Source: Theocolax elegans (taxonomy: Eukaryota; Arthropoda; Insecta; Hymenoptera; Cerocephalidae). Taken from it: a stretch of 64,000 nucleotides of DNA. The first letter of the stretch is position 1, and the number at the start of each line of letters is the position of its first letter. A program made the position numbers and the translations under genes. The stretch lies in NCBI GenBank assembly GCA_026168455.1, contig CM047425.1, positions 27,211,058 to 27,275,057 of the forward strand, written 5' to 3'. The notes beneath the pieces were generated by a model. That model was given only the letters and a program-made list of their open reading frames with translations. It was not told the DNA's origin and searched no databases. This document shows, one piece after another, positions 20,749-30,251 of the stretch.

Positions 20749-21684
20749 TCAATGGATGATATTAGCCTCACGTAATTCTTCAACGATAGAATGAATCTCG
20801 TTTACGTGATTTTGATTGCCAGCTGATGTTTCAGCTAACAACAGCCTTAAACGATCTACCAGTTCGTTAGGATTGTCCCAATATATATAGTCAGTAGTAG
20901 CATGTTTGTAAACGATTTTTTGTGGTGGGGGTAATGATAATCCAGTACCACTACGTCGTTTATTTTTAATTAACTTTGCAATATAATTATTATACTTGTT
21001 ACTAGATTGTTCTCGTATTTCTTCAGCTGATTTATAATACTTTCTAAAAGCATTCGTATTGTTAATAATTTCACCATAAGCATTCAAATCTGCTTTATTA
21101 ATGACTGTATTATCAGGTTCTTTCTTAAATAATAATTGTACAAGACCAGGACTTTTTTTATACTTTTTATTACCTATAATAATATCATCATTATCAAATG
21201 ATATAGGACTATCACCAATTTTAAACGTATCATTCATAAACTTTCTTACACCGTACACAATGTCTAATGTTTTAGTTTCTCCTCTTCGAAGCATTGTAAT
21301 GTATTTATTCTCAAGATCAAAGTTTGGAGATGTTGGTGGGGTATCTGTTAAGGTTGTATCAACATCACTAACTGCAGACATATAGCCTACTTCGTCATCA
21401 TCAAAATCATTCTCCTCTTCACTCTTTAATTCTTTAGTTTTAAACTCTGATTTTACTTCATTCTTTACATGTGAACTTAACTTTTTTTTCTTCTGTTGGT
21501 GGAAAGGTGTTTCAGAAACATTAATTAATTTTTCAAGTGGTTGAACAATAGGTTTAAATGTTTCATTTAAAATTTTTTCAGTATCAGTTTTGCTTGATTT
21601 GAGTAAATCATATTTGCGTTTGATAGCATTACGAGCTTTTTCCATTTGCTGTAGAACATTAATTTGCTCACTAAAATCAGTCAT
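20749..21684 (-). CDS. Conserved Polinton protein, 311 aa, unknown function
   Basis: The N-terminal ~45 residues form a charged helical segment (QMEKARNAIKRKYDLLKSS). A Lys/Glu-rich linker with an acidic EEENDFDDDE patch follows, then a central globular part (MLRRGETKTLDIVYGVRKFM). The C-terminal block YWDNPNELVDRLRLLLAE, AGN--H-NEI-SIVEELREA is a signature I have seen in many arthropod and nematode proteins linked to Polintons. No enzyme motif is visible. It lies between the fibre-like gene and the packaging ATPase on the same strand, so a virion-assembly or DNA-packaging role is plausible. The start codon is a true ATG. Confidence 0.7.
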   Translation of the reverse strand: MTDFSEQINVLQQMEKARNAIKRKYDLLKSSKTDTEKILNETFKPIVQPLEKLINVSETPFHQQKKKKLSSHVKNEVKSEFKTKELKSEEENDFDDDEVGYMSAVSDVDTTLTDTPPTSPNFDLENKYITMLRRGETKTLDIVYGVRKFMNDTFKIGDSPISFDNDDIIIGNKKYKKSPGLVQLLFKKEPDNTVINKADLNAYGEIINNTNAFRKYYKSAEEIREQSSNKYNNYIAKLIKNKRRSGTGLSLPPPQKIVYKHATTDYIYWDNPNELVDRLRLLLAETSAGNQNHVNEIHSIVEELREANIIH

Positions 21685-21720
21685 GTTGACTTTTCAAAGA
21701 CTTGGACTAGAATGACTGTT

Positions 21721-22428
21721 TTAAACGGTTAATGCTGCATTTATAAGAAATTGATCGAATCCTTTCCTATATCTACCATCATTTATTTCCCGATCTTTAT
21801 CTAATACTAAGAAACCATGATTACTATTCCAACAGGATGAACACAAGTCTTTGAAACGTTGATATGTCATGTCAGTATTAACATGATCATTGTACACATG
21901 TTTTAAATTCATATCATCTTGTCGAAAAATTATTAAAAAATTTACATTATCTCTAACTAAATGTTTCGGTACTTGTGCATATGATTGACAAAGATAGAAA
22001 CAATCAACATTTTTATGTCGACCCATACAATAGAAAGCTTTTACATTACCCTGCTTTTCACACGCAATATCATCAAAAATCATAACTGAATTAGGACGTG
22101 CTGTATCGGGGGATACTACAAGATCATAATCGCTGTAAGGTAAGTATTCAACACCATCAATTGGTTCAATGAGTTTCTCAAGAAACTTATATTTCGGTTG
22201 ATTCAAGGACTTCGAGTATATGTAAATATTCTCAAATTTTAAACCATTAGGATGTGTGATTAGCGCTAGTAACGCATTAGTCTTTCCACAGTTTGACGGT
22301 CCACAAAATACAGCACGTATGGTATTCGGTAACAAATCACCATGTCGTTTAATATTTTTATCTTTTACCTCTGTAAGAGTATCAAAATTTATGACTGGAA
22401 GTTTGAGAGACTGTTTTTTGAAATCCAT
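21721..22428 (-). CDS. Packaging ATPase (FtsK/HerA-like)
   Basis: A 235-residue genome-packaging motor. I start at the ATG of MDFKKQSLKLPVINFD because the longer frame opens with GTG. Walker A is GPSNCGKT (residues 43-50) and Walker B is SVMIFDD (about 114-120), both intact. The length and the CGPSNCGKTN sequence fit the A32/adenovirus-like packaging ATPases of Polintons and adintoviruses. It is the first gene of the minus-strand block and is divergent from the capsid block, with about 95 bp between start codons. Confidence 0.95.
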   Translation of the reverse strand: MDFKKQSLKLPVINFDTLTEVKDKNIKRHGDLLPNTIRAVFCGPSNCGKTNALLALITHPNGLKFENIYIYSKSLNQPKYKFLEKLIEPIDGVEYLPYSDYDLVVSPDTARPNSVMIFDDIACEKQGNVKAFYCMGRHKNVDCFYLCQSYAQVPKHLVRDNVNFLIIFRQDDMNLKHVYNDHVNTDMTYQRFKDLCSSCWNSNHGFLVLDKDREINDGRYRKGFDQFLINAALTV

Positions 22429-22465
22429 CGCTTTCAAAGTTTCAATCACAACTGTTGACTAATAG

Positions 22466-22473
22466 TATAAAAG
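22466..22473 (+). promoter_or_regulatory. TATA box for the capsid gene block
   Basis: TATAAAAG lies about 50 bp before the ATG of the PLA2-bearing capsid gene, in the short divergent gap shared with the ATPase gene. Confidence 0.55.
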
Positions 22474-22523
22474 GAAGTATTTATACGATTTAGAGTCATT
22501 CATACTTGAACCTCCGGAGTGGA

Positions 22524-23351
22524 ATGATTGTTCACAAAGGTAAAGGTGCACTAAACAAACTTATTAATAAATTACCATTCGAACTGCATGTACCAGGCTA
22601 TCAATATTGTGGACCAGGTACTAAATTAAAAAAGAGGTTAGAACGTGGAGATCCTGGTATTAATCCATTGGACGCTTCTTGTAAGGAACACGATATTGCT
22701 TACTCACAGAACCGGGAAAATGTTGCTGCTAGAAACGCTGCCGATCGAGTTTTAGCAGAGAAGGCGTGGAATCGTGTGTTTGCAAAGGACGCTAATTTTG
22801 GTGAAAAAGCTACAGCTTATGCTATAACAAACGTTATGAAAATGAAATCAAAACTTGGTATGGGGGTGAAAAAACGTAAAAATATACAGAAAAAAAAATT
22901 TTCATTAAAAAAAATAATTAATAAAACATCAAAGTTTATTACACCTAGTAGTAATTCAAAAGTAGTTATTAAATCAGCGTTAAAAGCTGCACGAGATGGC
23001 GTAAAGAAGGTGGGAGGTAAACGTAAAATAATATTATCAAGAATACTACCCATTCCAAAAATGGGTGGTTTCTTACCAGCGCTCATTCCAATTTTTGCAG
23101 GTCTCAGTGCCGTTGGTTCTTTGGCAGGTGGAGCTGCTGGCATAGCAAATGCTGTTAATAAAGCTAGTGCTGCTAAGAAACAATTGGAAGAGAAAAAAAG
23201 ACATAACCTACATATGGAATCACTAGCTATTGGAAAAGGTTTATATTTGAAACCACATCAAAAAGGTTTCGGTATAGTCGTTAATAATAGTAATAAAATA
23301 TGTAAGAAAAAAAAAAGATGTCCAAGAAAAAAAAAAACTTTATCAAAATAA
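22524..23351 (+). CDS. PLA2-containing minor capsid protein
   Basis: A 275-residue basic protein. The start is the ATG after TTGAACCTCCGG; the longer frame has no ATG. The N-terminal domain has the Ca2+-loop YCGPG (28-32) and catalytic His-Asp in CKEHDIAY (H56, D57), as in parvovirus VP1-type phospholipase A2. In parvoviruses this enzyme opens endosomal membranes during entry. A basic middle (MGVKKRKNIQKKKF) is followed by a hydrophobic Gly/Ala-rich stretch (GGFLPALIPIFAGLSAVGS) and a C-terminal GKGLYLKPHQKGFG block usual in Polinton homologues, then a poly-Lys tail. The 3' end overlaps the protease gene by 34 bp in another frame. Confidence 0.92.
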   Translation: MIVHKGKGALNKLINKLPFELHVPGYQYCGPGTKLKKRLERGDPGINPLDASCKEHDIAYSQNRENVAARNAADRVLAEKAWNRVFAKDANFGEKATAYAITNVMKMKSKLGMGVKKRKNIQKKKFSLKKIINKTSKFITPSSNSKVVIKSALKAARDGVKKVGGKRKIILSRILPIPKMGGFLPALIPIFAGLSAVGSLAGGAAGIANAVNKASAAKKQLEEKKRHNLHMESLAIGKGLYLKPHQKGFGIVVNNSNKICKKKKRCPRKKKTLSK

Positions 23352-23740
23352 TACTTCCTCATCGACCACTGAATGAACTCGATATACTTAAATATGTTCA
23401 GAAATTAAAAATATCAAATTTTCGTGGAGTGTTTATGAGAGATTCATTACCTCGCAGTGGGCCATGGTATAAGGAATCAGCTATTGTAAATCTCGATAAC
23501 AAAACTGGTCCTGGTACTCATTGGGTAGCTTATCGCAAAGATGGTAACAACGTTTCCTATTTCGACAGTTTTGGAGATTTGAGACCACCCACAGATATTA
23601 TTAATTACTTAAAAAATAATAAAATTCAATATAATTATAAAAGATATCAAGAATTTAATTCTTTTATTTGTGGACACCTCTGCTTAAAATTTCTAGCAAA
23701 TTTGTTGAACCATTCAGACAATTATAATCTTTATAAATAA
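23318..23740 (+). CDS. Adenain-type maturation cysteine protease
   Basis: A 140-residue protease of the adenovirus/Ulp1-like fold. The catalytic set is visible: H68 in GTHWVAY, D83 in YFDSFG, Q111 and C118 in FICGHLCLKFL. In adenoviruses the homologue cleaves core and capsid precursors inside the particle. The compact length is normal for Polintons. The N-terminus (MSKKKKNF) overlaps the lysine-rich 3' end of the PLA2 gene, a tight overlap typical of virus-like coding. Confidence 0.95.
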   Translation: MSKKKKNFIKIILPHRPLNELDILKYVQKLKISNFRGVFMRDSLPRSGPWYKESAIVNLDNKTGPGTHWVAYRKDGNNVSYFDSFGDLRPPTDIINYLKNNKIQYNYKRYQEFNSFICGHLCLKFLANLLNHSDNYNLYK

Positions 23741-23783
23741 ATGTTGCTGCTGTTAAGATTTTAGTAATAGATGAACAGTCAAG

Positions 23784-24473
23784 ATGATTGAATCTCTGAC
23801 TCTCAGCTTATCAGGTACCTCCTCAGTATTGGAGACTCACTATTTTCCACCTATTGAATTAGATCATGACAAGACATACGCTTTAGGTCTCGTTGAACTG
23901 TTAACATTCAACTCAATTCCAAACATTGATTTTGGACACAATAAATTCTACGTTGGAAATGAAACTATTGAACTAGCTACAGGTAGTTATGAAATAGAAG
24001 ATCTTGAGAAAACATTATTGGAAATTCTTAAATCCAAAAATATAAAAATTAGTATCAAACCAAACAACAACACGTTGCGCAGTATTATTACATCCAGTCA
24101 TCAGATTGATTTTCGTCCACATGACTCTATCGGACGTGTGTTAGGTTTTACAAAACGTCTCTTACCACCCTATATAAGTCATACATCTGACTTACCAGTA
24201 GCCATTCTCAAAGTAAACGCACTACGAGTTGAATGTAATATCACTTCAGGAGCGTACATTAACCAAAATAAAGTTCATACAATTCATGAATTTTTTCCTG
24301 CTGTACCACCAGGATATAAAATTATTGAGGTTCCAAAGCAAATTATTTACTTACCTATATCTGTAAAAATTATCGACTACTTGCAATTACGTATCATAGA
24401 TCAAGACGGTGACTTAGTAAATCTTCGTGGTGAGGTTATCACAATTCGCTTACATTTAAAAAAAGTGACGTGA
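23784..24473 (+). CDS. Penton-like minor capsid protein (single jelly roll)
   Basis: A 229-residue protein beginning MIESLTLSLSGTSSVLE. The beta-rich pattern (FPPIELDHDKTYALGLVELLTFNSIPNI, then PNNTLRS-like and RVLGF segments) matches the protein placed next to the major capsid gene in Polintons and adintoviruses, interpreted as the vertex-forming penton homologue. Position, length and lack of enzyme motifs support this. Its TGA overlaps the ATG of the next small gene (TGATG), suggesting coupled translation. Confidence 0.8.
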   Translation: MIESLTLSLSGTSSVLETHYFPPIELDHDKTYALGLVELLTFNSIPNIDFGHNKFYVGNETIELATGSYEIEDLEKTLLEILKSKNIKISIKPNNNTLRSIITSSHQIDFRPHDSIGRVLGFTKRLLPPYISHTSDLPVAILKVNALRVECNITSGAYINQNKVHTIHEFFPAVPPGYKIIEVPKQIIYLPISVKIIDYLQLRIIDQDGDLVNLRGEVITIRLHLKKVT

Positions 24474-24652
24474 TGGGAATTGTTTTTAATGCTAAGGTTG
24501 GTAGAGGGTATATTAACTCGTCACCATGCCGTCAGACGATCAATCGTCCTCAGACAGTCAACAGACTAACACGTCAAAACATTCAATTTCTAAGGAGCTT
24601 GGGTCTCAGAATCGTCGACATAAGGAAAAGAAGACTATACAACAAAAAATAA
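24473..24652 (+). CDS. Small basic protein, virion-core-like
   Basis: A 59-residue, strongly basic protein (MGIVFNAKVGRGYI, ending DIRKRRLYNKK). The start codon overlaps the stop of the penton-like gene as TGATG. Size, charge and position between penton-like and major capsid genes recall the small DNA-condensing core proteins of adenovirus-like particles, but there is no diagnostic motif. A second frame in the same stretch (24526-24726) looks like a shadow. Confidence 0.5.
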   Translation: MGIVFNAKVGRGYINSSPCRQTINRPQTVNRLTRQNIQFLRSLGLRIVDIRKRRLYNKK

Positions 24653-24685
24653 CTTGCATTTTAATTTGCTGCTGTCGTCAACGAA

Positions 24686-25930
24686 ATGGAAGAAATACTA
24701 AATGTACAGTCACCAGTTGTCTTTGATGAATCGATAGCACATCAAGAAATACATGCGCATCAGCCATACACTTCACTAGCATTCAACAATAGTGATGAGA
24801 TTCGTATATCCATACAACATCAAGATCTATGCCTTTTACCATACAAAAGTTCACTTCACATTTGTGGAAAAATAACAAAAGCTGATGGAACTGCATTATC
24901 TCACACAACTTTAGTAAATAATGCTATTTGCCATTTATTCGAAGAAATTCGATATGAAATTAATGCGATAGAAATCGATAGATGTAAAAATGTAGGACTA
25001 ACTAGTCTTGTGAAAGGTTACATCTCCTATAGTCCGAATCAAAGCAAATTTTTAGAAAATGCTGGATGGATAGATGTTGAAGAAAAAAATCAAATAACTG
25101 ATAATAATGGATATTTTGACGTTTCTATACCATTGTCTATGATTTTAGGATTTACTGAAGATTATCGAAAAATTGTTATTAATGTTAAACACGAGCTCAT
25201 ACTCATGAGATCTAGAAATGACTTGAATGCTGTTGTTCAAGAATCTTTTAAAGTAAATGAGAGAAATGCCTACGAATCATTCAAGATTCACTTAAATCGT
25301 ATAGAATGGCTGATGCCTTACATAGTAATGTCAGACCGACGTAAAATACAATTATTTAATTATATTCAAAAAGATGTACCGATAGCTATGAGCTTCCGGT
25401 CTTGGGAATTGTATGAATATCCAATGCTTCCATCAACATCACACCACATCTGGACTGTAAAAACAACTAATCAGTTGGAAAAACCAAGATTTGTAATCGT
25501 AGCATTTCAAACCAATCGAAAAAATATAAATTCCATGAATGCAAGTAGGTTTGATCATTGCGACATTACCAATATAAAACTATTTCTTAATTCACAATAT
25601 TATCCTTATGGAAACTTAAATCTTGATATATCACATAATCAGTATGCTCTCTTGTATGATATGTATGCAAAATTTCAAAATGTTTATTATAACAAAGACA
25701 ATATTGTAGATCCATTATTAACTAAAAATGAATTTAAAACAATTGCACCACTAATTGTTATCGATTGTTCAAAACAAAACGAAACACTGAAGCAAGCTGC
25801 CGTTGATGTACGTCTAGAATTTGAAGTTAAAAATAATATTCCTGCGGGAACTACTGCTTACTGCTTAATATTACACGATCGTATTGTACAATATAACCCT
25901 ATTAGTGGAGATGTAAAAAAACTTGTATAA
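24686..25930 (+). CDS. Major capsid protein (hexon-like double jelly roll)
   Basis: A 414-residue protein, last gene of the capsid block. It opens MEEILNVQSPVVFDESI and contains CHLFEEIRYEINAIEIDRCKN and FDVSIPLSMILGFTEDY blocks. It belongs to the family often annotated after C. elegans F54H12.2, which corresponds to the Polinton/adintovirus major capsid protein. That protein forms pseudo-hexagonal trimers in predicted icosahedral shells. The frame is intact. AT-rich 3' sequence with aataaataaat follows within 20 bp and probably serves polyadenylation. Confidence 0.9.
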   Translation: MEEILNVQSPVVFDESIAHQEIHAHQPYTSLAFNNSDEIRISIQHQDLCLLPYKSSLHICGKITKADGTALSHTTLVNNAICHLFEEIRYEINAIEIDRCKNVGLTSLVKGYISYSPNQSKFLENAGWIDVEEKNQITDNNGYFDVSIPLSMILGFTEDYRKIVINVKHELILMRSRNDLNAVVQESFKVNERNAYESFKIHLNRIEWLMPYIVMSDRRKIQLFNYIQKDVPIAMSFRSWELYEYPMLPSTSHHIWTVKTTNQLEKPRFVIVAFQTNRKNINSMNASRFDHCDITNIKLFLNSQYYPYGNLNLDISHNQYALLYDMYAKFQNVYYNKDNIVDPLLTKNEFKTIAPLIVIDCSKQNETLKQAAVDVRLEFEVKNNIPAGTTAYCLILHDRIVQYNPISGDVKKLV

Positions 25931-26049
25931 ATGTTATTTGAAATAATAAATAAATATCTTACAAACACAGACAAAGTTTTTTTTTCTTTTATCACCATCT
26001 TTCCATTCCCACATATCATTAATAACTATAATTAATTATTAATGTCAAT

Positions 26050-26519
26050 GTCGATACAACAGATTACGTCGCGTTGGCAAGGTGGCGCGCGCGCGCGGGC
26101 CGATGGGGGGCGCTCGCGTCGATACCCGTCGTAAATTAGGTTAGGTTCAGGGGGCGCTCGCGCCGATATCCATGGTAATGCAGGTTCCACTCGGGAGGGC
26201 GCGCGCATCGAATGCCATGGTAAAACAGCTTATTATTCATATGCCATGGTAAAACAGGCTCCTGTCGGTAAAACAGGTTCCTACTGGGTGCGTATCCATA
26301 TGTTTGCCATGGTAAAACAACTTATTATTCATACGCCATGGTAAAACAGGCGCCTGTCGGTAAAACAGGTGCCTACTGCGGCGCGTATCGATGTGCCAGG
26401 CTTTGGTAAAGCAGGGGGCGTCGGTATTACCATCGGTCGGTAAGGTAGGAAACTGTTAGCACGGATCAGAACCATACTCTGATGGTAAGTGGCTTAGAAT
26501 CCTCTTTGCCCCAGCTACT
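26050..26519. repeat. Right terminal inverted repeat of the Polinton
   Basis: Reverse complement of 7300-7769, ending CCCCAGCTACT. It is followed by the duplicated target TGTTTT (26520-26525). It carries the same CpG-rich and GGTAAAACAGG sub-repeats. Between the capsid gene and this repeat there is only about 120 bp of AT-rich sequence. Confidence 0.95.
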
Positions 26520-26525
26520 TGTTTT

Positions 26526-26877
26526 CTTTTGACTGTGTGGATGATCACTTACTCTCTTAGTATCGATCTCATTTCGATTTATATTGTAAACACAGAAATC
26601 AATTATCTGATTTAATCGATTTAAACTTTCCGCCTAATACGTTACGCCACCTATCGGGAATATGTCCCGATGTTCTTGAGGACTTGAGACCATAAATCGG
26701 AACATTTTTAAGAAATATTCAATTGCCTATGATCGTTGCAATCAAGAGTTATATTCGGAAGAGAAAAGAAATAGATTTCAAGGATCCGAAGAGGAAAGGT
26801 TGTGAGGACTTACCTGGAAGACTTTGCGTCAATATTCAGGATACCTAAAAAAGGAGAAAAAAAAAAAAAAAAAAAAA
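26526..26877 (+). mobile_element. 3' part and poly(A) tail of the retrocopy
   Basis: Continuation of the retrocopy interrupted by the Polinton. It ends in an A-rich tail with 21 consecutive A, followed by the second copy of the 13-bp target sequence agagcgcgtacag. No frame or known family is recognisable. Confidence 0.75.
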
Positions 26878-27331
26878 GAGCGCGTACAGATGTAAAACCT
26901 CGTGTCAGACTCTGAAAAATTCAGCGCGAGGGCGCTACTGCGCTCAGTTTACTTGCAGCAGTTGCAGTTGTCATGTTTTGTGGTTATATTTTTTTTATTA
27001 AGTACTGCTAAATTTTCAAATTCTAAAATTAATCGGGGGGCCTTTGGATATATATATATATATAATATGACATTCCCGTATCTGCAAAAAAAATATTACG
27101 TAACACATAGGAGCAGGGGATCACATTTACTTACACGGGAGAGAAAGAGAGATAGAGTGAAGTGAGAGATAATCAAGTCAAACGTCAACCTGCGTGTACA
27201 TTACAGCGTGCAAAAAGTGTTACAGATAAAACAAGTATTTCTGTGTAAAGAAAAATAGCATCTCACTAATAAGATGAGTAAATAAACGATAAAAAGGAGA
27301 AAGTCTGAAGAGAGATAGAATATTTAATGAA

Positions 27332-28864
27332 ATGGAACTTAATTACAATGAACAAATGGAACAAATAAAAACTAGCGAACAAAACTCAGATGTTAAGAAA
27401 CGTAATAATGGAATTCATTGCATTAAGTTTAATAAGGATGAATGTATTTTTCAGTTTGCAATATATGATGATGACGAACATATAAAAACATATACATATT
27501 TTAATGAAAATAATAAGGGAACATTTGGAGTTTTGGATATTCCATTGGCCATAGATTTGCATCAAGTAGTTAAAGAAACACCTTTGGATAATATTGTTTG
27601 TAAATACTCCAATATTTGTAAGAAATCTTAAGTTACCCTTAGACACGTATCACAAACGAAAAAAGCAATATGATGTTTTGAAATCTTATTTGGAAGATGT
27701 TTGTAATTGTTCTGTGGATGTGCATTATTCTTATACTATTGTTTTATAACATTTCTGAAATGCAAAGATTTTGAAACTAATATCTACTTTAACATAATTG
27801 TTTATGTATTTTATAACTTAACAAAAGAAAATGCTATTGAAGTAAAATTTGACTTAAATAGCTTTGATGATATTGACAATACTAACATGAAGCAGCATTT
27901 AGAATCTTTTTTCGAATGTTTTAAAACTTTAACACTAAAAGAAGCATTTATTCAAATAATTGAACAAGATAATGCACCTATATGGAATGGAAGTTGGAAA
28001 AATATGATACAATATTAAATTTAAGTGTAAGTATTTTTAAACTAAAGACTTTAAAACGGAAAAAAAATTATTTATTCATTTACTTCTCTTTTAGGATTTA
28101 TCAGATTTTGAAAGCTCAGACGATGATATTAGCCAGATGAGCACTCCAAAAAAGAAACAAACAAAACAAGCGGTGAAGAAACCTTCATATACTAAAATGA
28201 AAAAAGCAACAGTTAATAAATTACAAACTAACAAAAAGTCACAAGGTAAAAATGATGGCTCGACTGAACAGTATAGTCAAGGAAATTCTTAAACAAATAT
28301 GAATGTTAAACAAACACAGAAAACTAACAAGAAAAAGAAAAAAAAACTTCAAGATACAATGAGACAAACAAAACTAAACTTTACATTAGAGAAGAATGCA
28401 AATGAAAAAAATGTTACTGGTGATAATAGTGCAATAAGCGCTACTATTCATATTGTGAATAAAAAAAGCGTAGAACAATTAAAGCAAGTCAACACATCCA
28501 AAGGAGAATCAAATAGTGAAATGGATAAAACAGATGAAATTAATAAAGTTAATTCAAAAGGTAAACCGCAAAAACAGCAATTAGCTAGCAAGCTATAGTT
28601 AATTTAAATAAGACTATTGACATGAAAAGGAAATCAATAACAAAAATAAATACCTTTAGAAGACCACATAGTATAATTAACAAACGAATCAAGCAACCTA
28701 TCATAACAAGTACACCACTTCATGTGCAAACTAATAAATTATTTCAACCAACTGCAAATGATAATTTGGACATCAGTGAAATAAGTAAAAGAGAATCTGT
28801 AAATACCAATAATCATAATAGCAGTAGTAGTAGTACCAGAAACCTAAGACTTTCTCGTAATTAA
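27332..28864 (+). pseudogene. Disrupted gene of unknown function (copy 1)
   Basis: A run of protein-like sequence is broken into pieces: 27332-27631, a +1 continuation (about 27617-27766, LPLDTYHKRKKQYDVLKSYL), 27776-28018, then a possible intron (gtaagt near 28027, tttag before 28095) and Lys/Ser-rich segments 28095-28291, 28299-28598 and 28622-28864. The early part has FNKDECIFQFAIYDDDEH and looks globular. The later part is acidic then basic (DLSDFESSDDD, STPKKKQTK), like a nuclear protein tail. I do not recognise the family. Frameshifts and stops make it a pseudogene unless a complex splice pattern rescues it. The copy at 43136-44666 shares most breaks and adds others. Confidence 0.5.
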
Positions 28865-29263
28865 AAAAATTGTATAAATTGAAAATTGTTAATATTATTT
28901 AATTATGGTTGCAAAACACCAATATATTAAGTATATGATGGAATGTGCATCCAATAATTAAACACGCACATTATTTTTGTACAATATACAATAACATTCT
29001 AATATTTTTCATCCAAAATAATTGAATAAACAATAATTTTTTTCATAATAACATTGTAATATTTTTCATCCAAAATAATTGAATAAACAATTATTTATTA
29101 ACTTCTAAGAAAGGAAATAAGGATATTTATTTACAAAATTTTTCTTATTAAAAATAATAAATTATATTTTTTAATGTCTTTACACTTTCTTAACAAATAT
29201 ATTATATTAAAATTGTTCATCAACATTCTTCAATGAACTAATAATGCACAGTCTATTTTGTTT

Positions 29264-29818
29264 TTAACTTGTCGGAAGCACTTCATCTCTGAAGGCAAGA
29301 GCAGAAACTACTTTTTGGTGTCCTTGATATTCTCTCTTCACAGTTCCTGTTGCTATATTCCATAATCTTGCAACACCATCCGACAAAGCAGTAAAAATGT
29401 ATTGCGAATCAGCACTGAAAGCTACATCCCAAACCCATCATTTAGCTTCATTGTAGAACTTGCACCTTGAAAAAGTCTGTTGTTTTCCAAACTTGGCAGT
29501 CTTATCTGCTGAAGTAGTAACAAGAAGTGTACTATCAGGACTAAACTTACATCTAAGTGCATATCCTCTATGTGCATTTAATTTAAGCCTAGGATTTAAT
29601 TTTGTAGGTTCTTCACCGATACCACCGGTAAGTGTCCATATAAAACAATGACCTCTGTTGTTAACAGCAGCCATATAAGTCCCAACTGCATCAACTGCTA
29701 TGTCTTGAATAGAAGCTTCTGCTTCAGGTATTAATTGCTCATTATGGTCTGACCTTAGATCCCACAAATGTATAACTCCACTTTTTGCTTGATACGTTTG
29801 ATGACTGGGCTCCAGAAT
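29264..29818 (-). pseudogene. mLST8 (TORC subunit) terminal exon pseudogene, copy 1
   Basis: The minus strand encodes WD40 repeats that match the C-terminal half of mLST8/LST8: [56 protein letters not shown], a [21 protein letters not shown] block and a terminal EVLPTS. The exon begins after a tttag acceptor, so this is a copied genomic segment, not a processed mRNA copy. Shared with copy 2 are a 2-bp loss after KVQVLQ and a TGA where arginine is expected before WVWD. Copy 1 alone has a 1-bp deletion in the KVWK region. Upstream exons are not found, so it is a truncated dead fragment; the functional gene must be elsewhere. Confidence 0.85.
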
Positions 29819-30251
29819 CTAAATTGTTAAATAAATAATTTTATTAACAAATAATTATATTATTTTCAACTTCTCTAAAATAATTTATTCAAATAATTAA
29901 TAAACATTTCCTAAATTTTTTTTACTATTTTTATTTAAATCTTGATACTTACAAATGTAGTAAAATAAAAAATTTAAATAATTATTATACTGTACCTGTG
30001 AAAACTGTACCAAGAATTTGACAAACTTTTAAATTATCAACATTAAACATAACCAATAATTGTCACTGACAGGTTCTGATGCTACGCGCACGTTTCGCGG
30101 CAAATTAGATGATTGACGACCGTGTAAGATAAAAGATGACCGTTTAAGATAATAATGTAAAAATAACTAGATCACGCGTGTCTCACTCACTCTTTCGTTT
30201 TCCCCTATATTATAGCTCTGTCTCAACTTTTTTGAGTAGACATATATAAAA

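Larger units (their letters stand above)
7300..26519. mobile_element. Complete Polinton/Maverick (adintovirus-like) element, 19.2 kb
   Basis: The element has 470-bp terminal inverted repeats that begin AG and end CT, and a perfect 6-bp target duplication TGTTTT (7294-7299 and 26520-26525), all diagnostic of Polintons. Inside are protein-primed family B DNA polymerase, rve integrase, packaging ATPase, adenain-type protease, PLA2-containing minor capsid protein, penton-like protein and major capsid protein. No core frame is interrupted. Gene blocks alternate in direction: two minus genes, a plus block (spliced gene, polymerase, PPP1R15-like), a minus block (integrase to ATPase) and a plus capsid block. 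The combination of retrovirus-type integrase, polymerase B and PLA2 capsid protein matches what is known of adintoviruses. Copy 2 of the host duplication lacks it. Confidence 0.97.

Noticed and set aside
24526..24726. Second small frame overlapping the basic protein gene
   Set aside because: Probably a shadow; it overlaps both the basic protein and the start of the capsid gene and has no recognisable pattern.
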